The notes beneath the pieces are model-generated. The model was not told the origin of the DNA. It searched no databases and saw nothing but the letters and a program-made list of their open reading frames with translations. A stretch of DNA of 64,000 nucleotides from Tubiluchus corallicola (taxonomy: Eukaryota > Priapulida > Priapulimorpha > Priapulimorphida > Tubiluchidae): positions 861,214-925,213 of the forward strand of contig JAQGDQ010000033.1 of NCBI GenBank assembly GCA_030141605.1, in the 5' to 3' direction. A program made the translations under genes and the position numbers. The stretch's first letter is position 1. Every line of letters begins with the position of its first letter. Positions 44,111 through 56,900 of this stretch are shown one piece after another.

Positions 44111-44527
44111 TAACTCCTAATCTAGACTAAATATAATTTTTTTGGAAATTTAACCAGAATGGTTAATTATTGTCTAAATTACTGTGCATTACTGTAAAAG
44201 TAAATAAAGGCACATATGTTATTCTGATATAAATGGTGTTTGTAATAAAACTACAACACGCTCTTTAAGAAGCAAAACAAAACTTATTCGTCTGATTTTT
44301 TTTATTAAAAAAATTTAACACAAAGATAAATGAGTAAAGATACAAAAATATACCCTGTATTGGTACTATGTATATGTCTAGACTCAAAATATATGTTCAT
44401 TAAATAGACTGATAATCAATAATGCCGAATATTACACATAGTGTTTATCTACCCTTTCCACCATTAATTTTGGCAATGGGAATAGACTTACAAATATTTA
44501 TCAAGTCACCTTATAGGGCTATGCACA

Positions 44528-44870
44528 TTAATAAGCATACACAGTTTTGCAAGCCAGAATTTCTCTAAATGGAACCCGGATCATAGTTGTTTGTCCTGGT
44601 GGACATAGTAAAAAAGAAGTACTAAACACTCCCTCTGAGACCTCCATGAAGTGCTTCACGAACATTTTTGTAGGTGGGTAAAGTTTTTTGACAAAAGAAC
44701 CAGCAAAAAGATTCCTATTTTTGCACCTATACCTGCCTTTCTTCACAAAGTTTCTCGGAAGTCTGTTAGATAGTTTTTGCGCAATACTGCCATAACAGAC
44801 AAAAACAATCAAACAAACAGACAAACAAACAAATAAACTGTGAAGCATAACTTCCTTGGCAGAGGTAAAA
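44528..44870. repeat. Probable 3' end of a non-LTR/RTE- or SINE-type repeat
   Basis: An ACAAACAGACAAACAAACAAA tract is followed by CATAACTTCCTTGGCAGAGGTAAA. From general knowledge, such an ending (CCTTGGCGGAGGTAA) is widespread in repeats of marine invertebrates. The region also gives a 158-codon minus-strand open frame that I attribute to the repeat. The exact family is not determined. Confidence 0.4.
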
Positions 44871-47384
44871 ACAACTAAAATTATTATCCTCCACTGTAAC
44901 TCTAACCCTGAGCACATATTGTTACTAAGCATGCTATTTTTTCCTGTGCTATTTTTACCTAATCTGTCATTTGTGCCATTTTTCCTACTTTTCCATTTGT
45001 GCAATTTTTACCATGCCATTTTTTCCTGTGCCATTTTTACCTACATTCGCAAAGGCACTAGAGATACTAGTGCCATCACGCCCAAACTAATACAGCTTAC
45101 TTTTGCCTGTACAATGCCTTTGGTCAGTTTTAAATGTGATACGAGTACTAGCGAAGACAGGTCTAAACTGTATTTTGATACCGAATCACATTTTGCCTTC
45201 ATTGTTGCTTTAAGATATATGAAAAACATACGCACATACACATACTTCATAAAAATCTTGAAGAAATCTCACATCTCTTTAGAAAGAAAAGTGTTGGATT
45301 ACATGATGCATTTTCTCCACCTGCTTAGATTCAGTTGTGATCAACATTATTTATCTTATCATTTTTACTCTCTACATAGCCTTTACTTACTATTACATAC
45401 ATACCAGCATCTAATGCATTACTTTCAGGACATTTTAATATACTTTCACTATAATGACATTCTAGTAATTATAAAGATCTTGATTCTGCACAGGATGTTT
45501 TTGAGAGGCCTTTTGCTTACAAAATCTATTAAGATTTCAAGTGTAATTGAATCAGTTTTCTCAGTATAATAAATAAATACTGTTAATTGGATTTATAAAT
45601 ATAAAAATATTGAATTCAAGTTCTGTTAAAAGGTGAAAAGTTAATTCAGAACACAATAAGTGTAAGCATTCCAGATATTTGGGTTATGCTGTAAGAAAAC
45701 TTCAAGAATTTCTTTATGAATGAAGCAAAGTTAAACAATACTAATACTCACAAGAACCTTGAAACTGGCTACTTAGTTCCGTGAAAAGAATATATCCTTT
45801 TCAGTTTCTATTAATATATTGTATAGTCAATTTCAGTGAATATAATCCGTATAATTTCATGAACGTATCAATTTTACTTAGTCAGTACTTAATCTAGCAA
45901 GCTTAACACCAAAAGAGGTGCATATCAATATTTCTTCAAATATTCCAGACATAACACGAAAATATTATGAATTTTTATTGCTGATTATTTAAAAAACAAA
46001 TTGTGCTTTGTTGTTTAATGACTTAGCCAACCAAACATTAATGTGCAGATATACAGTAAACTGAGGCTATTATCTGCAAACACTGTTTAAGGTTTGCTAA
46101 GGTGAATTAAAAAAATATATTCCAAATTTCATTTCCTGCTTGAGGTACAAATGAGAAATGTGACTATCATAAAAAATTTAAATACTTTGAATATGTAGTA
46201 AGTCAACTAAGTTATTGCATAAGCAATTAGGTAGTTTTAAGGTATCAAGCAAATGTAAAGCTTACCTTTAAGTTCTTCAGGATTCTGATATTCTAGCCCA
46301 GATAAATGAAAATTGAAACTGTTTGAAGAAAAGAGATAAGCTAATAGTGATTTATGGCAGCTCTATGGACTTGTGTAGCTGTAACTGAAAAACATAACAA
46401 TTATAAATAAGCGCCCGCATTTTTTATTTCGTTTCAATTGATTTGTGTTAAATATAGAATGTATACTTCAAGACCAACTTTCATTTTAGGTGATACAAAA
46501 TTATACTTTTTAAAACATTCTCTTCAATCAATTGAAATTCCTATCCAACTTTCTCATTAGTTCTACTGTAGAAATAATTCAAAAAACTCTGCTTTATCAA
46601 ATTAGCTAGTCTAGCATGTTAATTAGTACCAGTAGAGCATTGGATGTTGCATTAGATACACACATCAACTGACTCCTATGAACGTAATTTTGTGCATAAA
46701 TTGACATGGTACTATTGCTATGAATTACAATGAGGAAAAATCTTGGAGGTAATTCATTGTATGTACATGACTAAATTTTTAATAACTCAATTTGAATCAC
46801 TCAAATTTACAAATAAATATTTATGCAACCAGAAATGATTTGCATTGAATTAGCCTACATAATTTCTCATTACCAAATCACCTTTAAATAACAGTGCATA
46901 TCAAGAAAAGTCTCATCAGATTACCTCTAAGTCATAATTCATAGATGCAATATCATATTTAAGTAATAAATGAACAGTGTAAGAAATCCAAGTCAAAAAC
47001 TGCATCCTCGTTTAGCTATACTACTACATATTGGCATATTGAATATTCCAACCTTTTACTTTTATATTTCTCTATCACCTTAATATTAACAACAGAGGCA
47101 AATTCAAAGTGTCTTAAATTTAAAAAAAAAATGTCAAAAAAGGTCCATAAGGAAATAATAAGCAGATCCTTTTTTGGTTAAATCCAGCAATTTTTGTAGA
47201 ACTTAAAATAGTCAATGAAATTAGTTTATTTTGCAAACTGGTTGTTCAAAACGGCAGCATCTAAATACCAATTCTGAATAAAATGAATGGATTTTAAAAT
47301 TCTTCAATGCTTTTAAAATTTTAAATAGAAAATACTGGTAGTTTAAAGCTGGGAAGAAAAGGGAATTTTAAAGTATATCCGAAA

Positions 47385-47780
47385 GAACTTTACATACAAA
47401 GTTATATTACTTAGTATTATATTTATCTATTTGAAGGACTTATGTAATTGGAAAAGAAAATTCTTAATAATTTAAAATATTCACGCCCCTTGGTAAACGA
47501 TCCTAGTGAGCACCACTGATTCTCCAGAAAACAAATGATTGATCTTACTGACAATAAAAAGTAATTTAAACTATTGCTTAGTTGGGGAAACTGTGCTATG
47601 AATGCTCTGATAATCTTTTTAAACTTTACTGAATGCTATCTAAACTCATTTCAAATAATATACCATTAAAATGGCGGCATGTAATTGTCATTGTGGGAGC
47701 TCACATTCACAAGCTTTATACACAATCTCTAAATTATATGCAACAATTTCAATTCAAGCTTTTTAGGCTTTATTTATGAA
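47385..47780 (+). repeat. Dispersed repeat, copy 1
   Basis: Shares ordered phrases with 59895-60335: AAGTTATATTACTTAG, TAATTGGAAAAGAAAA, GAGCACCACTGATT, TGCTATCTAAACTCATTTCAA, AAAATGGCGGCATGTAA and CAAGCTTTAT. The two copies are in the same orientation and clearly diverged. No coding capacity seen. Confidence 0.65.
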
Positions 47781-48651
47781 TGGTGGTGTATTTTAACAAA
47801 TAATATATATGACAATAAAAAGAAATATTATCCATACAGGCTTTTTGAAAATCAATAAAACATAAAATGCAGTTTATGAATGTTCTAGATTCTAGAATTT
47901 AGAAGAAAACAATAATCAGGTGCAAGCTTTGCCTTAGTGATGGCTGGAATTATGTAAAGTGCTTAAGAACATTATATTTATATTCAATGAACAAGCTTCT
48001 ATTGAAATACCATTTAATACAGAGAATAAAACTTCTCTTTTAATACTACAGATGATGTTGCCTCCAACATATAATTATTACACCAAACAAATAATAATTA
48101 CAAAATTATCAATTTTTATAGTGCTGTTATGATTGCGTATGAAATTTCAGACTTACACAGAAAAGTAGGTTAAACAGACCCCAAGCTTACCTTTTTCTGA
48201 ATACGTTTTTCCTGAATAGGTTAGCTGCAGTTATTTTAAGGAGTATTATCTTTATGCTGTTACTGATCTAGAACAGGAAGACAAAAAAATGTCCGAGACT
48301 CTGGGTCAGTAGTGTCATTCTAATTAATCAGTGGTGATCTGTTTTTACAACAAATATGAAGCGAAGTTCTATGACACATGCTTACTAAGAACCCCAAACT
48401 GTTCTTAACTCTTACAAAAGTTTTAATACAAACATAAGTTCAATAATGATGTTATAATGTTACAAGAAATCTCCGAGACTCGTCGACGTACAGTATACGG
48501 TACAGCACGTAACCATGTTGTTCCGCCAGATGGGTGGGTTTTAAGTAAACCCCTTAGAAATTCAAATGACTTTTTCATAGTTCCCAAATAGATTCTACAA
48601 AAACATAAGAAGGTTTATTTTCTGTATAAGTCATAGACTTCCTATACGTAC

Positions 48652-48800
48652 CTTTCGCCGAGAAACAATCAACATGTGAGATAAAATATGCTCCCAAATT
48701 ATGAAAATTTCTTTGTTGGGGCGCTGATAATTTCGATGGTGCGCAAACTACTGTACAAAGACGGAATCAGCGCCTCCTATTGAGCATGCGCAAAATTAAC
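48652..48800 (-). promoter_or_regulatory. Probable promoter and noncoding first exon of the zinc-finger gene
   Basis: GC-richer than its surroundings. On the minus strand a consensus donor GCGAAAG|GTACGT occurs at 48652/48651, and just upstream (48784-48792) is GCATGCGCA, the core of an NRF1 site, typical of housekeeping animal promoters. A second TGCGCA lies at about 48741. The assignment to the zinc-finger gene rests on strand and position only. Confidence 0.4.
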
Positions 48801-50962
48801 TCTACAGCATGTCAAACCTGTAAACCCAAGGTGGATCTCATGAAGCCAAACAATTTATTTAGAACAAGTGATACAGATGAGCAATTCTGAAACATTTTTT
48901 GTCATGAGTATTTTTAATAATACGTATTGTGAACTGCTTTATATTTCATAATTTTGTTACTAAACTTGTACACCTAAAAGACATGAAAACATAGCCCCTA
49001 TAAAAATAAAATCTAATTTTGCTGTATACAGATTTCTAACAATATGATTAGAATTTCTGCCTTTTTTCAGTAATAACAACCAATAAGATTGGCTGGCAAG
49101 TTGACAGTGACAACTGCCAGTGTTTGTAGTATCTATCTTATGCCTAGCACTTTACAATTTGTTTGAATAGAATATTTATAGCACTATTATCAAAGCCTAA
49201 ACAACAACATTTAATTATACAAATGTAAATCTGAGTAATAATGTTGAGTAAAGCCTACGCTAAGCTATTACTGGTACTTTTTTTTAATTTGGCGGGCACT
49301 AAAATTATGATATTATATACTGGCACAATAAAACTGAATATTTTATTTAATTCTTTAGGAAGAGAAAAAAATTATACTTCCACATAGTTTTAAGATAATT
49401 TATATAAATTAAACTTTTGTGTAGTTATTTATTTAAGTTGTATCTGACAGTGAGCTAGCTTTTTTTTTTAAATTATAGTTTAAAGAAAGCCGGTAAACTA
49501 TGTACTAGACTTGGAAATGTTTGTAACCCACATGCAAGTTTAAAACAGAATATAAATGGATGGCAAAAGACACCATTATTTGAATAAATAATATTATTAT
49601 ATTAACTTCATCGAATTTATACAGTATTACAGTCATGTAGTATAAATATTATAAGCCTAGATGATATCAATTTACTCATTAAAAGATGAACCACATACAA
49701 GTCATTAACAGTATGATAAAAAGTAGGAGCTCATTACATGAACTTATATGACGCATTAATATAGCTGTACTGAGAATGTTCTTCAAAGAAATCATCTTTT
49801 TTAATGCAAGAAGTTAATTATGTTAATTAGAAAACTTTTAAATGCAAGTACTTTGTATTACACACTGATTAATGACTATCACATCATAATCATATATACA
49901 ATTTAGAGCTAACTCAGCTAGTACTTAAGTGTAGAACAGTTTCAAGTGATATTACATATTTGTTCATAGCAGTGCAAACTGTAAAATGACTAAAACACCT
50001 ACATGTAACCGCAATGTCAGCCAGTGTTAGCCCACATTTAAATGGCTGATGGGTAAGCTCTTAACATCTGTAACAGCCAAGAATACTAATTAACGGCCTC
50101 AAGAAAAAAAAACAGTCTGAATAAAATGGTAATAACAAACTAATAATAGCATTTTGAAATGAAACATGTGAAAACTAGATTTAGTAATGAAATATCAATT
50201 AAAAAAATGAAAAGCAAGTTCTCCAAAATGACAACAAAATTTTAATACAAGTGTATAAACTGTAAACCTTGAATTCAAATGAAGTCACAAAACTTTAATT
50301 AATAATATCAATTAACAAATTTTACCAATAAAGCAATAATACAATATTCAATTAAATTAACGTATTAGAAGATAAATAATGAAGTTAAATACTGATGTAA
50401 AAAATATACTTCCATGTCCTACAGCTATTCTAATTAATTTATTCACTTCAATTGCTAAAATGTTTAATAATTCTGTTCGTCACACCAAAAGATTGAAGAA
50501 GCAACCAAACTGCATAGAAATTACACACCTCCTATAGCTTTCAAATTATAATTTGGTTAAACACTTAACAAAATAAACCACAGCAAAAAAAAACTTGTCA
50601 TAATAGATCATTGTTGAATAAAGACACGAAAATTCTATTTTCGAATATAAAGATCAAATTAATTGTTTTTAATTAGTTTTAACATTGTCATACTATGGAT
50701 CTAATTTTAGGGACTCACTGTTAAAAGCCACGTTTTTTATGCAGTTATTTACCCAAAACCACAACTGACTTACTAATATTGATTAATCACATTACTTCAG
50801 CAATGCGCATCACATTGCAATGTCATTTTATTCATGGTAGGCATACTATAAACTGTTGTGCAGTAGAAGTAAAATAAAACTTTGCTCCACTAGAAATTTA
50901 CGGTCTAACGTATTAACATGAAATGTTTCAGCTAGTCCAAACACTGTGCAACTAGTGTACCT
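48801..50962. other. Intergenic stretch between zinc-finger promoter and MDM2-like 3' end
   Basis: Very AT-rich, with frequent stops. The right part probably includes the 3' untranslated region of the MDM2-like gene. Nothing else was recognised. Confidence 0.45.
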
Positions 50963-53900
50963 TTAAACAAAGAAGTTTTTAATAATCTTCTGAATAGGCC
51001 TTCTACAAACAGGACATGGTTTTCCTCGCCTCCTTAACTTTTTTGCACATTTGTAGCAAGACACTTGGTGCCCTGTATGTCCATGGACAATACTGGCATC
51101 TTTCGGACGGGTAGTGCAAATCAGGCAGGTAACACAACCAGTAACAGGTTGAGGAGCATTTGTATTTGACTGAGTACTAGACTGCCTTTGTCGCCTACTC
51201 CTCCTGCCTTCTTGAGATGTTCCTGGTATTGCGATACCACTATCTTGACTACTAGACAATGTCAGCATATCGGCATTTTGATCGGTCCTTTGAGAATCTG
51301 CTTGCCTTTGTAGGTCTCTGACATTTTGCGACATAACAGAAACAGTTATGCCACTGTCTTGACTACTAGATGCTGAAGGCATAATAATATCCTGATGCAA
51401 AGGTTGCAAACTCTCTACTGATTGTGCTTGATTAGCACCGTTACTAGATAAATTAGGAACAAACTCTTTTTGTGTTGGAGTACTAATGCTTTCACACTCT
51501 GACACGAGTTCTCTTAAAACTGATTTCACAGCTTCAGTGTCTCCATAGTTTGACACTTTATAACTGTCTTCACGACTTTTTAAAAAGCTTGTACTTGTGG
51601 TTCCTTCGCTTATCAACACACAACTCATGCTCTTACAAGAATGTACATCTGCTGCACCAGTAACTATGTTGGAAAATCTGCTATCTGCTGTTTCTTCACT
51701 ACTGGACACAGCCGCCGGTGCAGAGATGGAACGACGATAACCAACGTTGAGCTTGATTCGCCGGTGATGCATGCTGGGAAGCCAGTCCTGCCTCAACTTC
51801 CAACACCTTCCGCAGTACCGAATTCCTGGTTTGTTTAATGTTTTGCACTCTCTACACCTCCACTTATCCTGTAAAGCAAATGAAATGGCAAAACATTAGT
51901 AACTTTTAAATGATAAACCACAATGTCAGCTTCTTAATTGCCAATTCTGGTTTACGAATTTACTCACTAACATAATAAAAAAAGATTATCATTATCAGTG
52001 ATCATCTTGCATTTGACCATCAACACAAAAACTTCTATGCTTTCAAGCACACATTACACCTAACAACACAAGAAATAATAATTTGTAATTCACTAACATC
52101 CAAGCACATGAATTTAGCACCTACATTGGCACACACAAACTTACTGATTTTTGATTTCTGGAATTGTAATCACCATCAAATATCTAATTTCACTCCATTA
52201 TGTTCAAACTACACACAGTAAGACAGTTTTCTTACATTAATAACTGGCAACCAAGCAAAAAGTATTAAGCAACCCAACTTTTTCTAAGGTGATAAATGAT
52301 CCCGTGTTGCTTGGTGATATAAATCACGATTTGTTGAATACGCATTGAGGCTATTCTCACTATTGGCCCTGACTCAAAGCAGTAGGAACTGACACACAAC
52401 CAACTGTAACATACATAAGTGGAGATGTGCTTGATTCATGTGCCAGTCAGACTATGTCTATGTTTGGAATTTTTAATAACAACGACGACAAAAAACTAAG
52501 ATAATGCATAGGAACATCAAAAGTGAAGATTTCCTCATAATTTTGCATCAACTGCCAGGTATGTTTGTGGGTAAATTATAGGTGTTAACCATGAGACTCC
52601 GATAACTCAATGCGTTAAATGTTGATAAAAACGACTTTCTAAATATGTTTAATTAAAATATTGCACTTGCACTGCTCCTTGAAAAGTGCACTTCGCATTC
52701 AGATGTTCAAGCCATGGTGAGTACAACTGGAAATCATTTAACAAAACTTCATAAGGAACATTTAGGGTCTAACTGAGTCATGTTTACCACACTAAGGTCG
52801 TCAAATTTCATTTTCCCATTTAACCTTGCAAGCCTACGAGATTTCAAATCCCACTAATGCCAGAATGACAACACACTCAGATAATACCCATGTGAAATTG
52901 ATACCGATTATCAAAGTTTACCCTTACACTGCAGACACAGCATTGGGAATGTAGATTTTTTTTATAAATTTTATTATTGCACATAATTCCCCTTTAAAAG
53001 TGAAATTACTGGAAATAAACACACTTGTGTTGTTTGACAAAATTATGTAAGCTGATATTTACTGGTTTTATGCAGACAATTCCAAACTTTATCAGCGAGC
53101 ACATAGCACTCTAAGGATGATGTAAGGGCCACAAATAATTCAGAGTTACGATTTGGTTAACTGTCAACTTCAATGGTTGTGACAAAATATTTTGCTATTG
53201 CAATTTTTGTTGAGACAAATCTTTTATGGTGTTAAAATGAACAACGTTAGCAATGTAAGATATGCATTTAAACAACAGCCCTGCTAGTTTACATAATCAG
53301 AAGCAGTTGGACCAAGTCATGGATTTATCAAATGGAGGTGTACCAACCCACGGTGACGATTCCTTGTACGATGATTCCGATAGTTCCCTGGTTGTCTATA
53401 TGATGTACCACCAGCTTTTCTGGCAACAGAAGGAAGAGAATATAATGTGCAGCGGAATTGTAAAAATGAAAGATTATATTATATTCGATTCTCCATTTAG
53501 GTGTTTCTACGATTTCTAATAATTATCATTAAAATGACAATATTGTGGCTTGCATCAAAACAAGGAATAAATAAATAACGACGTAACGCAACCTTTAAAA
53601 AATTGCAAAGTTACAAATCATATTTGGTAAATTGAAAATAATTATAATTTTTTCTACAAGTTGCCATGCTGCAAGCTGAAATCTAACACTCAAAGGCAAG
53701 GCTACTCGATGTTTGTGGCACGACAAGAGCCTGGCTCATTATCAAGGATATCCCTGTAAGATAAGCTACTGAACCAGGACAGATGTTTCAGCCATGTTGG
53801 GATAACCTCCCTCTACGAGATAAACAGAAACGTTTACGTTTTATATCACCCACAGCGAGTATCGAACCCACAGCGGCCACATGCTACTCATGTGAAGTGA

Positions 53901-56900
53901 AATGTTACACAACTCACCAGGTGCCCTCAAGATATGTTAACCAACTGGCTTTAACTTTAATTTCAATTTTAAGGGTATTTTACTCTCACTTAAAAATCTA
54001 GTTAGGCGAGCTGCACAAAATATTTGTTTTGATAATAGTCACCAATATTGGTAAAATGATTGTTGTTACAGCAAAGATGCTCAGTTACAACACAATTTAG
54101 CAGAACTTGGTACACACTGAAAAAAACTCAATAAACACTAGTCACTCACACACGTTAAACATACAAACATTTTCTTTCATTCACTATATGAAAAAAAAAC
54201 ATTAAGAGGTTAATATTTTAGTGATGATAACATTAAAAGAGATTGAAAAAAATAAATAAATTTTATTGAAATGAGCAAAAAAATAACATTTGAACAAATA
54301 GTTTCATTTGAAATATAACTATTGCAAATATATTACTGGTACCTATATGAACAAATTTAGAACCTGCATTGACATCAACAGAAAATTGTTTATGATGCAA
54401 CTTACATCTTCGGATAATTCAGGATCAGATGAGTCGGAGTCAGAAGCAGAGTAATCAGCTAAATAAAATTCATCTTCCGACTTTTCACTTATGAAAACAT
54501 GGGCTTCAACAATGGCCTGGAAAATGAGATTCTTTCTGTAAATTATCAAGTAATGAAAAGTGCGTCAATGAAAAATATGAGAATGTTTTAATGAAAGTAA
54601 ACCTGTATCTTGATTAGGTACACCTACAGTGAGCTGAGCTGTGAAATTGTCAAAATTACCTGAAATGAATGTTGGAAATTAGCTTATTTGCTTTCTTTGT
54701 TTATTTTATATTATAACCAAGTCTGTCATTTTGATGTTCTGGCACTTAAAATTAATTTAGTCAAAGTAGTTCTATATGGTGTTTTAAATATTGTTATATT
54801 CATTTTTCATTTGTTCTAGTTGCAAAATGCTTGCATTTGACAGTATTACATGAAACTTGTGAAGTCATTTATACAAGAATTCCCTCTACCCATTCAGTGT
54901 GCTTGTGTCACAGCCCAGTAGTGGCAGAACGTTAGTTTCATTTTCATATTTGATTAATCGGATACAAAACACCTCGATAAACAATTATAATCAGTTTATT
55001 AAGTTCAATGCTGTGGAATGCCATTTTCTGCCATTTTGCAAGCGCGGCACATGCAAAAACTACATGCTTATGCTTAAGAAAAACCCTCACATCTAAGGAG
55101 CATCGCTACTATAACCAAAGCAAATTTAGGCATAAACAAAAAAGTAAAGCCAGCTAGTCAATAATTTTATTGTGATATCCTTCTAGTAGCAAATAGCAGT
55201 AGTACACTACTCATAAGGCAATGTGACTAAAAGGCTGACAAATTTTGATATTCAAAGGCACTAAACCTGTTGGCTTAATCCTTCAATTCCAGAGTTAAAA
55301 GATCAAATGCTCATGCAGTTGTAAATCTCAATAATGAATACGCTGCAGACCAATTCTACTCATATAGACCAATAACTGCATGAGTGCTCATTCTGTTGTT
55401 ACGGAACACAAATATATCAGCTATTTTAAAAATCAACATAACAAGTGCAAACTAAAAAAATTGAGAAGCATGTTGGAATTTTCAAAAACAAGTAAACATT
55501 TTAGGCCAAATTAATAAGAACATCTCTGCTTACACATGTAAATATGCCTGTTCTATACAAGATAGAGAACAATCATATGAGGGCATTATCTACATCCAGC
55601 AAAGTGAACTTAACTGTGTATTTTTTACAGTGAATATGGTACTCATTACTGAAAAATTCATTTAGAAGAAGAGTATAATTTACTTCTTCATCAGATGTAC
55701 ACTCAGAAGAATTCACACTGGCACTGTCACTTTCCGATGACTCAATTTCATATTCTACTGAGAAGTGATCATCGTCTAGTTGAAGAGTACTTAGAGTTGT
55801 AGCAGCATCTACATCACTCCCAACATACCAAATATCCTCATCATTATCTGTGTCTTGAACAAGAGCTGTCTCACAATCCTACAATAAATCATTTCAAAAT
55901 GAAAAATAATTTAATGTACTATCAGCAGAACATACCCAGTGGATTTGGTTATCCTACATCAGACTGGGTAAACTGGTATAGTACTCCACTAAAAGGAACT
56001 ACTAAAAGGAAAACGTTTTCTCGTGGCATGCATTAAATTGAGCAATAAGCAAGGTGCAAATTTAATGCCAATCTACACAGAAATGCTTGCTAAATTTGCA
56101 ACCTGAATTAAGGATTATCCAGATATAAAGAAATACTAGCCCTTTATTACAAGATCATGTGTCAAAGAGAAAGTGTTTTTGGTCTTAGGACTAACTGCCA
56201 AACTATAAATACTAATCTTCATGCAGAATCAAAGAACATTCGACCCTGTCTAGTGTTTACACAAGTAGCAGACTTGCATACCCCTTTCCTTATGCATGTC
56301 ATGTACCTGATTGTTAAGATTCAAAGGCAGCAATGAAATTGAAAGAATTTTTATTCCCAAATAAAACTGTGTATTTTAACTGACTACAATTGAATTAAAC
56401 ATTCAAATATTACAAGTTAAGGACATGAACAATGTTCACTGAACATACGAGTTACAAAAATTAGTGTTTTGTCAAGCAGGACATATGCTGTTCTTCTCAC
56501 CCTTGTCTGCCAGACTTCTTAATTACTTATATTGCATTCTTTATCCATGAGTTTAGTTTAGCGTATGTATTAAATCTCTGGGGAATATAAAAATCTAAAT
56601 TATCTTTTCCAGTGTTCAACTAAAAGCCCATTTATTGCTATTTTTATTCGGGACCTGAAATAGGCCATTTTAAATTTCAATATTGAATTTCATTGGGGTA
56701 ATTAACCTCTTCGTAAAGAAATCATGTATTGGTAGCTCGGGTTTTATATGTCACCCCTATAGTTTGGTCTGCCACATGCTTCCAATAGATACAGATAATT
56801 AATCGATGCTGGTTTGCTAACGCTGAATTACAGTTGTTCAAATGTGCAACTAACTATTCAAATAAGCAATTTACTCATGACCAACACTAATGTGCTTGAG

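Larger units (their letters stand above)
43108..48651 (-). other. 5' intron region of the zinc-finger gene
   Basis: No protein-coding exon was found. Minus-strand donor-like sites at about 46265 (CTTAAAG|GTAAGC) and 48191 (GAAAAAG|GTAAGC) could end small noncoding 5' exons. The region contains a (TA)n tract at 44077-44110, a repeat end near 44870 and one copy of a dispersed repeat at about 47385-47780. Confidence 0.35.

Noticed and set aside
44856-45569. A 237-codon plus-strand open frame
   Set aside because: Long for AT-rich DNA, but the first part translates a repeated TGCCATTTTTTCCTGTGCC-like tract and the rest is an unrecognised Phe/Leu/Tyr/His-rich string without domain pattern. Probably repeat-derived.
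53262-53519. Plus-strand frame inside an MDM2 intron, with an acidic DDSLYDDSDSS stretch
   Set aside because: No splice partners, promoter or recognisable domain; opposite strand to the host gene.
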